A DNA stretch of 64,000 bases from assembly GCF_032118995.1 (NCBI RefSeq), contig NC_092662.1:1984001-2048000 (forward strand). The letters run 5' to 3'. A program made the translations under genes and the position numbers. This DNA comes from Asterias amurensis. Its lineage: Eukaryota; Echinodermata; Asteroidea; Forcipulatida; Asteriidae. The notes below the pieces were generated by a model, which was not told where the DNA came from, did not search any database, and saw nothing but the letters and a program-made list of their open reading frames with translations. Below are positions 45,034 through 64,000 of this stretch, in pieces (position 1 is the stretch's first letter; each line of letters starts with the position of its first letter).

Positions 45034-45250
45034 AACTGACTAGTGTCTATCGTGGGTTCAAATCCCACCGAGTAACATGCATGTGATTTTGTTCATGGAA
45101 CTCGGGAAAGTACACAGTGCTAACGCACACCGTTGAGAGGGTAAAACCTTGGTTGTTATTGAAAACAAATCTGCAGACGGAGAATGATTCTGCGCCCAGA
45201 ACGCGATCAAATGAAACTAGGCCAATGTCTAATACTCTGCCCATTAGAAC
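45034..45250 (+). mobile_element. Possible retroposon with tRNA B box
   Basis: GTGGGTTCAAATCCCAC is a good B box. No A box is clear. The downstream body has CTCGGGAAAGTACACAGTGC. The limits are uncertain. Confidence 0.4.
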
Positions 45251-46139
45251 CACTGCGTCGGGGAGTCCTTGATTTAACAGTTTATGTGAATTACATCAAG
45301 TCAATCATTCAATTAGCATAGAGCCAGCATTCGAAATGGCAGAAAACATCATGACCTTGTAACACATATCAACATTTATTAAATTTTCCCTTAACAATAA
45401 TTACGATGGAACATTATGGGCTTTCAAAAAGTAATGTTTTCAAGGTTACCTATGCGCCAATGTCTATTTAAAATTTAAAGTTAGAAAGTTTATATGATAC
45501 ATAACTCTCTTAAAAATCATACTCACAACTTTTATGGATAAACATAAACTAAACCTTCAGTCGAAATTGAGGATAAATCGCTTAGTAAGTCTGTTATCCA
45601 GGAGCCACCGCGCCTAAATGTCTGTACATGGTTGACTTCCAAAAGACCAGACTGGAAGTATTTTTTATGGTCGAATTGGGGGCATGGGTCAAGAATACCA
45701 CAAAACATTACAGCATATAATTATTAACAATTGTTATTTGGATTAAATTAAGACTAATTTACGTCCGATTCCATCAGATAAAACGGTTTTACTCCCAACT
45801 CTATTTGCAGCCCACTTATATTCTAAAGCGATAAACAGGTGTTTTAATAAACGATCATTTTACTGGGCCCATAAAATGCTGATACACCCGTCGGTATCAA
45901 TGGAAACTTACACATATCATCAGTTAGTAATTTTACAATACGCAACATTTTAGGATTCAGTTACGAATGTCTTGAAACTGGATTAAGACGATGAGAGATT
46001 AAAGAGTCCAAGCTGCTCCAGAGAGTGGTCAAGACGGAATTGCAACATGTGATCGTGATCATTTTAGGCTATAACAATAATATTTAATTTCAATACATTG
46101 TATGAGTTGTGTGTTGTGCTTGTGTTCAAAGGTAGTTAG

Positions 46140-46358
46140 GAAAAAAATTGTGTTTGATGGACGTATTGCCCCAGGCCTGGAAGACAAGAGGGTAGGGCCA
46201 CGGATGCAATGGCCCCTGTTACCCCTTAACTGGTAGGGCACATCTTTTTTTGATGACAGTTTTTTTTAACTTTTGCCCTTCCCTGGACGGCTTGTGCTTG
46301 TTTTATTGTGTTGCTTTTTTTTTGTCCGAGGAATTAAAATAAATAAATAAAATAAACT
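46140..46358 (+). mobile_element. Retroposon 3' end with (AATAA)n tail
   Basis: GGCCACGGATGCAATGGCCC, GGTAGGGCACATC and TTTTGCCCTTCCCTGGACGG are followed by GAATTAAAATAAATAAATAA, which looks like a LINE or SINE 3' tail. No coding part is seen. Confidence 0.5.
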
Positions 46359-47009
46359 TTACCATTGACATTAAAGATTTCCCAATAGAAGTGCCCTTCG
46401 TAAAAATGTCCTTGCAATTCCAAAGATGGAACTCAAGGCGTGTTGACCGACTTCAAACATTTCGGGGGAGTTAATACTATGGGCGTTTTCCTTTTTTTTT
46501 TGTCATAGTGTGTATATATAAAGGGCACTTCGTGAATATGCGCTGAAGTATTTGTTTACCCTATGTTGAAACAAAGTTTCAGTTTCAAAATAAAGCCCCA
46601 ATTTATAACTGGGATTTCAAGGTTGCCATTAAGTGTGCACCCTTCTCCCTTGGGTTTTACCTTCACTTCTAATAAAAAGGTACCACATAGTAGATTCATT
46701 GATGATTATGCTATGAGCTTCACGTGGATGGAACAGGGGAGCTACACAAAAACAGTTTGCTACATTTGGAGTGTGGTAAATAGATTGCACCAAATAATTG
46801 GCCTTCAGTCCTATTGTCATAAAAGCTTTTGTTTTTGTTCGCGCATGATTAATGTTGCACAAACCTACAACCTGTTAAAGTTTCATAGCAATGACTACTG
46901 TGTTTAATAGTTTAAAGGTTTTACCACAAATAACATCACGGCCTGATAACATAAACATTTAAGAAGTCGAGTTACTCCAAATGATTCATCTACTCTCTAC
47001 AACTTTTGG

Positions 47010-47107
47010 GGCATACACTACGTGGAGCGACTGTGTAAGTTTAATTTACATCAAAATGGGGGCATGCACTACGTGGAGCGACTGTGCAAATTTAATTTAC
47101 ATCAAAA
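47010..47107. repeat. Tandem duplication of a 51-bp unit
   Basis: GCATACACTACGTGGAGCGA at 47011 returns as GCATGCACTACGTGGAGCGA at 47062, each followed by CTGTG and TTTAATTTACATCAAAA. Two copies, a few mismatches. Confidence 0.85.
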
Positions 47108-49226
47108 CTGTACATTTTTAAAAAGTTCAATTTCAGCTGAAGTTGTTTGAAAGAGTTTTGATTTGAAAACAGATATTAAAAAGGTTAAAAAAAAAACTGA
47201 AAATGGTACAAAGAGATTGAAATTAATGTTGAACAAAAAAATTAATACAAACGTCGGAGAGACGTCACCTTTACAAAAAGGTTTATATACAAGTAACCTT
47301 TCCTTTGTAGTAGACAAATTACTTTTTCGCAAAAAATAGGCTTTGACGCTAACAGTTTTTATTGTGCTACTAATATAAGGGTCTCGTACCAAAGAAAAGT
47401 GACCAATTTGAGTCGACATTATGGGTGTTAGCGACCGTGCAGTCAATTGTACAAAATCACCTACTTGTCAAGTCAATAACTTTGACAAGTTCTTCATTTC
47501 TTTTCGCCGTATTATACTTTACAAGTAAGCCACCAACATAGCTGTCCACACACCGTGGTTCAAACCAGGACCGACTCGCACGGGTCACGACGAGGTCCCG
47601 GGCGGCACGCGTCTCCGCAGAGACAAGGGTGACGATTGAAAACAACTTGGACCATCATCAATGAAGACCCGACGCGTCGTTAAATTCAAAAAGTAAACAG
47701 GAAAAAACAATGCGATCTTTCCACCCCATCACGTTTGTATGTTATTTTTAACATTTAAAAGCTGGGTGCTGCAGCTATATAATTATACGAAAGCATTTAA
47801 TTATAATGTTTTCACACAAACAGAAATCGACGTCCGTTTTTTTGTTTCGTCTAATTGTTCTCTTTGTTAGTTTGGACTCATAACATTATAATGTACTTAT
47901 TCAACTTTTAAATGTGTAGTTTGGTTTTATATTAATGACAACTTTGGGGGTAAACTGTTATTAACCCACATGCCACAAAGCATCACTATCCTGGGATAAT
48001 GCATGTAAAGAAAATAACATTGCTTTCGGGTTCTCGCTTTAGGTACCGTTTAACTTAAGTAACGGCCTATTTGACATAACTTAGAAAGTCCTGAGTAAAT
48101 AAACAGAAAAGAACCTTAGAACAGGCCTTTCTAAGGTCAAGCAGATTGAAATTTATATCACAGCTTACCTTTGTGTACATTCCACCACTGCAAAAGCGTG
48201 CCTTCAATGCGAGAGAGTTTTCTGTCCAGTGGTTTCCACAATGGGTACGATACCCCGTTTAGAAGAACCAATTAAAGGCGATGTGGGGTACATCTGTCAA
48301 CTGCACCGAATTACGAACTGCACTCTGCCAAGCTATCGCATAAATCGCCCTCAACGACAGGTCATTACGTTTTATGCTTGTTACCCGCTAGCAGTCTCAA
48401 TTTGTAAACTTTTTTTGCTGCTGGCTGAAGTTGACCGTCAAATAGAATTGCGTTTACTCCCGATTAAAACACCTTCCCACATTTCCCATGTGTTCATTTT
48501 AAGAGCAAAGAAAACCAAGGAATTTCCAACCCCCTTATTTCCAAGTTGTTAACAAGTTATAAATTAATTTCATAATTGTTTATTGACATCATTAATTTCA
48601 CAGTCGGAGTTCTATTTTTTTTTATTTTTCAATTCAGACACAGAAGGGTCATTAAAACAGTGGGTTGAAACATGTCCACTCTATCAAAACTTCTAGTCCG
48701 TCGAGTAAAAACCCTGCCGCAAACAGCATGGCGTTTGTTTTCAACTTGATGAAATAAAATAAACCTCCTTGAGATTTGTTTTAATGGAGGCTTAATAACA
48801 CAGCGATCAGCGTATTTGCGGGCCGGTGCGCAACTCTACCAACACTTCAGGCGGGGCTAATTGTCTCACGGAGCGGGGGGCTTTTTCTGCCGTGCACGCC
48901 TGACAACTGCTACCGTGTACTTGACCAGAAGTACGGCAGTGAATTAGCTCGTTTGCGCTGACTGTTCAAACTCGTTGTCAATCATTTATCAATCTTATAC
49001 GTTTTTCTGGGGTTGGAGTTTCATTAAATTTACGTTAGGTTTAAGATTTGATCTTTGCCCGGTAGTTATTGGATTTTATTTATTGTTGGTTTTTTATTGC
49101 ATTTTGTTTAAGTGCCGAAGTTCAATACGCAGGGGTGTGTGTGGGCATTTTTCGTTCCTTAACTATCGACGTGATTTTATACGAAACAGAACGGGAGACA
49201 AATGACAACGCTAGGTGGCAGCATAC
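47108..49226. other. Intergenic DNA without supported genes
   Basis: No gene supported. A good splice-donor-like AAAGGTAAGCTG on the minus strand near 48166 has no matching acceptor or recognised peptide. GC-richer patches lie at 47560-47640 and 48810-48930. Confidence 0.4.
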
Positions 49227-49365
49227 CGGGGCCCAAAGCAGCTGGTTGGTAGGGTATCAGTCACAAACTGTACATGTGACATAACAGTTTGGCTGGTAAC
49301 TTTTGTTTCAAGTAAGCATTATTTTGTTGTCCTTTGCTGCTTCTGGGGCTTGAGCAGTTCATTGG
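49227..49365 (+). repeat. Family C-like fragment
   Basis: It contains GGGTATCAGTCACAAACTGT, ACATGTGACATAACAGTTTG and GGCTGGTAAC as in other family C interiors. The termini are degraded. Confidence 0.5.
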
Positions 49366-49802
49366 TCAGGGTAAAGCCATTGTTCTTGAAAGTGCTCAGA
49401 ATTACACAATCTCACAACTTGCTAAAGTTAAACATGAATTAAGAATCTGCGCCTATAGCAAAAATGGAAGGTATAGCAGTTTAAAGTATCAATTACTTTT
49501 TAATTCAGTGGAACAATTTTTTTAAAGAAAGTATAGTGCACAATTAATCAGGGGAAATATATCTGAGAGGGTTACCCTTGTAACATTTCTAAAAAGCAAG
49601 CTGCATAAATTAACCCTTTGTGTGTGAGGAACCACTTTGACTCTCATAGCTCTGTGCCCTGTCATTGTGTGGCGCCCTCTTGCGACAGTTTGCTAATCGC
49701 GGCGAGCGACAAGTATTACATAATGACGTATTATAAGTTTATCAAAAATGCAGTGGACAAACGTGAGGACATTGTAATAAACATTATTTTACAATTAAAA
49801 CT

Positions 49803-50176
49803 TTAAATGCACTTGACACTATCCGTAATTGTCAAAGACCAGTCTTATCTTAACACTGTGTGTATCTAAACATATTCATAACACAACAAGCCTGTGAAAA
49901 TTTGAGCTCAGTTGGTCGTCGAAGTTGCAAGAGAATAATCGAAGAAAAAACACCCTTGTCATACGCAGTTGTGTGCTTTCAGATGCTCAATTTCGAGACA
50001 CCTCGAAATCAAACTCTAAGGTCTCGAAATCATATATTTTAGTGAAAAACTACTTCTTTCTACCTCAGAGGGAGCTGTTTCTCACAATGCCATACTGTCA
50101 ACAGCTCTCCATCTCGTAACCAACGGTTTTATGCTTATAACTTTCATGAGTAATTACCAAGTGTCCACTGCCTTTA
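49803..50176 (+). repeat. Family A MITE-like element
   Basis: Starts TTAAATGCACTTGACACTAT, has AAGTTGCAAGAGAATAATCG and the clipped palindromic centre, ends CAAGTGTCCACTGCCTTTA. Confidence 0.75.
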
Positions 50177-52681
50177 CAACACGAGGGGAAAAACTTGCGT
50201 CCGATTTGGAGCAGAGGGTGTTCCCCTATGTTCACATAAATTATTTTAATACACTATTAACCCAGCCCCACCGCAAACCCTTCAAAGAATTTGAAGAATT
50301 CCTGCGATTCCAAACACACAATGGATACACAATAGTGGGTACACTATGACCGTATTGAGCACCAAATCATGCATTGAGAATTCCTGTTCCAGGTTGTTTG
50401 ACATGTTTGACGTCTGTCAGCGTCTTCATTATGCAATTATTTCAGATGGGATGGTGCAGCAAAGACGAATGAAACAATGAGTGACTTGGTGTTGTTTTAC
50501 AAAGGAGTATGAGGACTGAAATTGGGGACAATTATGTATTATTTAGATGTTCTAAAGCACATAGACTCCCGGGCCAAAGTGCACTCAACCAGAAAGTAGT
50601 CAGGAATAGCTCGCATGCTATGCCCATGGAGCTACAATGGACTTAAAAACTTGGTCAAGTCGTCATGGTCGTTCGTGCTGTGTGCTGAAAAATACCCTCA
50701 ACACATTTGAAGTTCACAGAACAAAGCATGAACACATTTGCTTACCTTCACCCGAATAGCTGCCTTCGGTTCTTTTACTCCACCAATCCATCATTCTGCT
50801 ATCCAAACGAGGAAACTTTTGTCGTATTTCAGGATGAATTTGAACGTCAAGTTGCCAAGATTTTGTCATCTGGTACTTGCGGCGACTTCACAATGAATGC
50901 ATGTAGCAGACGATCGATCAACCCGCACGGGTATGTAACGCGACTGCTGATTGGTGGGCAAGTTTTCTTTACGGGTGGTATGATTGTCAGCCGCTCGTTC
51001 TGATTGGTCAGCTGCACCTGTGTCCTTTGTTAATTTTGTATAATAAACACCTGTTTATCGAGTGCATTAATTGCATACTTTAGTTTGCAAAGAGAAGATG
51101 CTCTTTTTGAAACAAACAAAGAACAAAATGAGAGAATGGATTGTTTTTATTATAGTAAACATCACGTGACATTGTATGTAGTCAAAAGTATACTTTAGGG
51201 GCTAATAAGTTATACATTAAATTGTCAGAGGACAGTTGTAAATGGGGTGGGGGAGGGTTGGTTGGGGGTTGGGTGACCCCCAACACAACCCCTCAAACGA
51301 GATCTCAGAATAAAAAAATAAAAATAAACTATGGATATCGAGTAGCGTCAAATGCAATTTTCTTTCCTCCTGGATCTTTTACATGTACATGTAGTAAGGA
51401 ATTAAGTCACTAACATTTGCCCCTGCCTACCTCCAATGAAAATTTCTACTTACGCCACCGGCAGAAAGGAAAGGTACTAATTATTTAACATACATTTGTA
51501 TTAATCCGTCGTCATTACAATTTCACGGCTCAATGCTGTATCCATAGGGTTTCATTTCGGATATATACTAACTACAAAAGTGGTACAATAGTTAAATGCG
51601 AAGGGATTAACGGGTAAATAAAAGGTTCTTTGTTGAGACCGTAATGTGAGCCTAAAGTCTTTTGACTTGCGGGGGAGGAATTTGTCTTGGCTTTTCCGAG
51701 CCGCCAATTAAGTTTTAGTTTCTCTTAATTTCTTGTTAAAATGTCCGCATCTGTGGCAATTATTATCAGTTTTTGTTTCTTAATCCCTGTGGTTGGAACA
51801 GCCACATCTCCACGGAGTTAATGTCTGAGGCCATTGCCCTCTGCTTGCTGGGACATGGGGTGCACTACACTCAATAGCCTGATTAGAAAAATCATGCGCC
51901 GGGCCTAATGAATAATTTGTTAACCCACAACTTGAGTTGTTGTAAGTCTTGGCTTTTGGGTACTGCTTGAAAATGGAGCCTTGGGGTTGCATTTCGGTCA
52001 TACGCGTCGAAATTTTTTCTAATTTGCTATCAAGCGTACAGCCCCTTCCCTTTTTCAAGATGGAGACTGGCCAGTTTGTCGTTAGGCATTGCTCAAAAAG
52101 TCTACAGTATATACCTGCCAAACATAATATATTTGATTTGGTTTCAAGAGACTGAAATATTTAAATGATTTTGAACATTTACCACAGGAAAGCTTGCAGT
52201 GTGGCCGTAGGTGGCGCTTTTCAAGAGTTGTGAATTTGTATAGTCACCTTTTCTAACTTGCTTTGTCACCTCAGTAAATCTTTGGTAGCTTTCTTGTACA
52301 CCTTTCGACCACGAGAGTTTTAATTCTCATTCGATGAAGTTCGCTCAACATGTTTTGTTTTTCCAGGCTTTTAATGTGATCATTTGATAATGGGATAGAA
52401 TTATTTAAATGCAGAGAGAAAATATACAAAACTAACAGACATAAAGAATGAATTTATATGCTTCAAATGTCACTTTTTATTATAAATTGTACAGCATACG
52501 GCCAATAGTTTTTTTTAGGTTTCTGATCAAACCTTGTCGACTGTTTTTATAATTAGACACATAAAATGTTCAGAAGGTCAACAACAGCCTGCTGAATCAG
52601 TAATTAAAACTCAAACAATGCCATTGCTCAATAATTGCATAACAGTTATTGCAGGGAAAGAGTATAGTATACAGTCACAAT
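50177..52681. other. Intergenic DNA without supported genes
   Basis: Nothing recognised. Isolated open frames of up to about 115 codons resemble no known protein and have no splice context. Confidence 0.4.
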
Positions 52682-53064
52682 TTAAAGGCACTGGACACCA
52701 TTGGTAATTACTCAAAAACATTGTCAGAATATAACTTACTTGGTAACAAGCAAAGGAGAGCTGTTGATAGTATAACAAATTGTGAGAAAAGGCTCCCTCT
52801 GAAGTAATGCAGTTTTTGAGAAAGAAGTAATTTCTCACTTACATATTTGAATTGAATCCTCAGCACAGGACTCGAATTCAAGCATCTGAAAGCACACAAC
52901 TTGTGCGACAAGGGTGTTTTTTCGTCCATTATTTTCTCCCAACTCTGACGACCTATCGAGTCCAAATAGTCACAGTGTTTGTTATTGTATGCATATATGT
53001 TGAGATATACCAAGTGAGAAAACTGGCCTTTGACAATATTACCAAAGGTGTCCACTGACTTTAA
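52682..53064 (-). repeat. Family A MITE-like element, full length
   Basis: Starts TTAAAGGCACTGGACACCAT and ends AAAGGTGTCCACTGACTTTAA. An open frame across it on the minus strand is repeat-derived, not a gene. Confidence 0.78.
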
Positions 53065-53417
53065 CAGCGTTTGTATAGTTGGTTCTGGCCAAGTGTTCAC
53101 ATGTAGCGGACTGTATACTACATTCTTTCATCATTTCGTTTTCAGAAAATGACACTGACAATATTAAATAAAATCACAAGTTACACTTAATAACTCTCTC
53201 TCTGTAACGAAAAACAAATAAAGTAAACATATTTTAGAACTGAAAAATGAAATATACTGCTATACGAAAGACAATTGAAAACTTCTTATATTTAAATCTT
53301 TGCAAGAACACATTTTTGATTGGTTGATGCTATGTCACATGATAACAAGGGTGTACATGATTGGTTAAATTTTGTGTTAACCGTTGAGGAAAACTGAAAG
53401 AAAATAATGAGGTCAGT

Positions 53418-53452
53418 TTGACCATGGAGGAAATTTATTCCTCCATGGTTTG
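53418..53452. repeat. Short CCATGGAGG palindrome
   Basis: ACCATGGAGGAAATTTATTC continues into its complement CCTCCATGGT, with TTTGAC nearby on both sides. It resembles the palindrome at 8612. Confidence 0.6.
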
Positions 53453-54307
53453 ACAAAGAACAAAAATAACTAACGTCAGAACTATGAAGTCAATATTATC
53501 TCAAATCTTACCCGAACAGAAAAAAAAGAGTTGAGAGAAAGAAAAGAAAACCTCCAATGCAATTACTTTTACTGTTGTGTTTTACCCCCAGTGATGCACC
53601 TTCAGCTCATTGTTAACCAAATTGAGGCTGGAAGGAAACAAAGTGTGGTTCCTTACAAATTAGAAATGACATTGTTAACTTGATAACGTATAAGTGAAGG
53701 TAAGGGGGTTTTCCATTTAAGCTAGACATCTTTTTCTTTTTTAGGTCAACTCTCAAAACACTAAAATATAAAGTTTACGAACAAAATGTAATTTTTAATT
53801 CACGATTAAAAAATCTCAATAAAAAATCTCAATAAAATTTTGGTTAAATCTTTTATACAATGTGATTGATTAGGGAAACATGTTCTAGTATATTTATTTT
53901 CTATAAGATTGTAAAAAACAATTCTCACAGGCGGTCATTAAGAGACCCTGGAATCAATTTACTGCTTCAAATCCATGGTTGGAAAGTAAAGGTCTAAGCG
54001 TAGAAGCTTGAGTTTAGTATTGCCTAAGTCAGGCATGCAACTGCCCGTTGAAAAAAAAAGAAGAAAATTTTCAAAGCAACGCAAGTGCGGAGCGAGGCAC
54101 CAGAAACAACGGGACATGATACCCACAATGGTACCCTAGTTATTTATGATCTTAGGTGCATTTTTAGCATGTACTAGGCTTATTTTACATGATTGTAGCT
54201 GTACACTGTTAATGCCAGGCATATATGAGGCTTTAAAAAAAAATCAGAAAAAAAAAAAAAGCGGAAGAGTTACATGCCTGCTAAGTAGGGTAATTTTACC
54301 AACACTT
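53453..54307. other. Intergenic DNA
   Basis: AT-rich; a tandem AAAAAATCTCAAT pair near 53807. Nothing else recognised. Confidence 0.4.
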
Positions 54308-54655
54308 TCTTAACGTGTCGTTGCCGAGCAGTTTCAGAGCATCGGACTCAAGTTCTTGTGGTCATCAGAGTCGTCAGGGTGTGGGTTCAAATCCCGGTCA
54401 TGGCACTTCTGCCCTTGAGCAAGATGCTTTACCATAATTGCTGCTCTTCACCCAGGGGTAAAAATGGGTATCTGTGACGGCAGATATGTTTCTTGTGGTT
54501 GATTTAGCTGGGTGTGCTACATATTTAGCAGTCCAGGGATTTCAGACCGTTTTACGAATGAAATAAATGGCTCAGTGACCAGGGGTAGTAATGTTAGAGC
54601 GAGTTGAAAGGGGTGACAGAATTGAGCACTATATAAGACGCCACTATTATTATTA
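54308..54655 (+). mobile_element. tRNA-derived SINE, near full length
   Basis: The head GTGTCGTTGCCGAGCAGTTT and the B box GTGGGTTCAAATCCCGGTCA are of the class II tRNA type. The body has TGCCCTTGAGCAAGATGCTT and CACCCAGGGGTAAAAATGGG. The 3' part ends GAGCACTATATAAGACGCCA before an (ATT)n tail. This layout fits the sea urchin SURF1/Deu-like SINEs as I recall them; the family name is not verified. Confidence 0.78.
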
Positions 54656-54659
54656 ATCT

Positions 54660-55580
54660 TATTACCATTTGACAGTTGATCATCTTGAGAAATATGACTC
54701 AAGGAAAGTGAGGAAAGCTGCGAACTGATCTCCTAAAAAATACTGTCGAGAGTGTCTCAGAACCACACTTGAGTGTAAAGGGGGAAGATACAAAATTATT
54801 CAAGCACAAACATATACTATACATGCATGTACTTCTGTTGATTCATTGCTAGATTGCAGGGTTCGATTGGTGGACTGTAATTTTGGTTACATGATAAAAA
54901 AAAACAAAAAACACAGTGCTTTTAAATTTGTTCAACAATTTTACGGAGTGCTTTTTTTTGCACTTCTCCATCAAGATAAAGGAGTGTAGAGGCAAGCACC
55001 TGCACTCGCATCCCTTAAACAAAATTTAAGGTCTGATTTCGTCTTAAAAACATTAGAACTTCTCCTACGATTCTTTTAAAAAATAAAACACACACGACGA
55101 AGCTGATAGTTAAAGATCTGATTTTCTTCAGAAGGGTTTTAGAAACTACGATTTCTCATTAAGGCTTATGTGTAGTATAAGTCAGACCAACAATTTCTTT
55201 AATATTTATAATACAAGGCAGGCTTATCCGTCGTTACAATACATATACAAATACAGCACATGACATATACATATATATATTCATACATTTTTTGGAGATA
55301 CGAGAGTCGTTGTTTGAAATATAACCAATTTTTGTTTTCTCGTCTTTTGTTGCTGAAAGGAGGACCTCAGAAGTGGAGGAGCTTTCTGAGAAATACATAA
55401 TACTTACGCTTGCACTACTTTGGTTTGTGTTAACAAAAATGACACTGAGTTAAGAACAAATGCAGATTGAAGACTCGGTGTCGACTACAACAGCAGCCAT
55501 CTTGGGTTTGGTATCCAGCCTACACATCAATGATGGCAGTGCACATTCTCACAATCAGTCAGGACCAGTCTTAAACAATC
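54660..55580. other. DNA downstream of ABL
   Basis: AT-rich, with no gene recognised. It may include the end of the ABL 3' UTR. Confidence 0.4.
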
Positions 55581-55599
55581 CAATTCTGAGGCATTTTGG

Positions 55600-55850
55600 C
55601 TTGTAACCTGTAACTGCCTAGAAAATTTTAACCTGCTAAGCAATTCTTCATCTGCTCAGCAGTGCTCAATCTGCTCAGCAATTCCTAATTTGCTAAGCAC
55701 ACAAATCTGTCCCTGCTTACCGATCCCAGCGAGACATTTTGTCTGGTAACCTGTATCTGCTAAGCAAATCTTAATCTGCTCAAAAAATCTTAATCTGCTC
55801 AGCAAATCTTGATTTGCTAAGCGTACAAATCTGCCCCTATTCACCAATCC
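55600..55850. repeat. Tandem TCTGCTCAGCAAATCTTAA-type repeat in ABL 3' UTR region
   Basis: A unit of about 13-19 bp, AATCTGCTCAGCA or AATTTGCTAAGCA, recurs about ten times. A larger period is also visible: TTTGCTAAGCACACAAATCT near 55690 returns near 55813. The pieces derive from family C interiors (GCTAAGCA and CTGGTAACC). It starts about 160 bp past the ABL stop codon. Confidence 0.65.
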
Positions 55851-56011
55851 CACAAACCAACATAGAGCAAGCATGAGCAAGCATGAGCAAGGTTCAGAAT
55901 ACTTGAAAATTGTGCAATTGAAAATGACATACATGATAAAACGACATCGTTTATGAAAGAGCAGTATTTATATTCACATATCATACATGCGCTATCCCCT
56001 TCCCGCCTTAG

Positions 56012-63819
<7,808 letters not shown>

Positions 63820-64000
63820 CTAAAGATCACAAAAGCAACAAATATTTAAATACAAAGGCTGTTTAAGTTAACTTAAAAACATGTAGGGATATAACTGCAA
63901 TAAACATCAACTCTTTAACGAACGGTTGCTTAATCCCAAAATGGTCTCTTCTTCTGTAACAAAACTTCAAAGACCAATCTTCCACCCGAGTCTCGTCCAT
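63820..64000. other. ABL intron reaching the window edge
   Basis: No further exon is complete here. CAAAGACCAATCTTCCACCC near 63970 resembles a family A piece, but too little is visible. Confidence 0.35.

Noticed and set aside
46563-46907. 114-codon plus-strand frame
   Set aside because: Composition looks like translated non-coding DNA and no family is recognised.
48135-48320. Strong donor-like AAAGGTAAGCTG on the minus strand with a short open frame before it
   Set aside because: A stop lies just upstream, no acceptor or start codon fits, and the peptide resembles nothing known.
52708-53100. 130-codon minus-strand frame
   Set aside because: It lies across a family A element; similar frames appear in other copies, so it is repeat-derived.
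30017-56011. EXOSC2 between PRDM12 and ABL, as in human
   Set aside because: Nothing resembling an exosome subunit could be recognised on either strand; small exons could be missed without a profile search.

Overview
The window is metazoan genomic DNA, most likely from an echinoderm and possibly a sea star. This is inferred from deuterostome-type genes with short exons and long AT-rich introns, and from a dense load of palindromic MITE-like repeats and tRNA-derived SINEs. No bacterial, plasmid or phage features were seen, and I found nothing I could support as a retrovirus, LTR element or Polinton.

Three protein-coding genes were recognised, all on the minus strand. (1) At 1-5355 lies the 5' part of a PLP-dependent class I/II aminotransferase with a mitochondrial-type presequence; five exons are in the window and the 3' end, with the PLP lysine, is cut off at position 1. 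Its first intron holds a frameshifted duplicate of its first coding exon. (2) At 12697-29926 lies a complete PRDM12 gene: six exons, 328 residues, a PR/SET domain and three C2H2 zinc fingers, a first intron of 14.4 kb and a TATA-type promoter near 30.0 kb. (3) At 56012-63819 lies the 3' part of an ABL tyrosine kinase gene: most of the kinase domain and the whole C-terminal tail with the F-actin-binding domain. Its SH3, SH2 and N-lobe start lie beyond 64 kb. PRDM12 and ABL1 are also close neighbours on human 9q34, so this looks like old deuterostome microsynteny.

Layout: 0-5.4 kb aminotransferase; 6.0-9.5 kb three identical tRNA-Ile(AAT) genes, two foldback elements and a tandem duplication carrying a LINE 3' fragment; 9.5-12.6 kb AT-rich intergenic DNA with a cluster of odd modular TGTCC/GCAAT repeats; 12.7-30 kb PRDM12; 30-56 kb a gene-poor, repeat-rich interval; 56-64 kb ABL.

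The repeats dominate the rest. One MITE-like family (A, termini near GGCACTGGACACTATTGG) has at least 16 full or partial copies, about 8% of the window. Families B, C and D, several SINEs and several foldback sequences add to it. The three protein genes show no common pathway; their shared strand is likely historical. The most unusual structure is a 29-bp minisatellite directly against an ABL 3' splice site, which makes a tract of about 300 nt with no AG on the sense strand.
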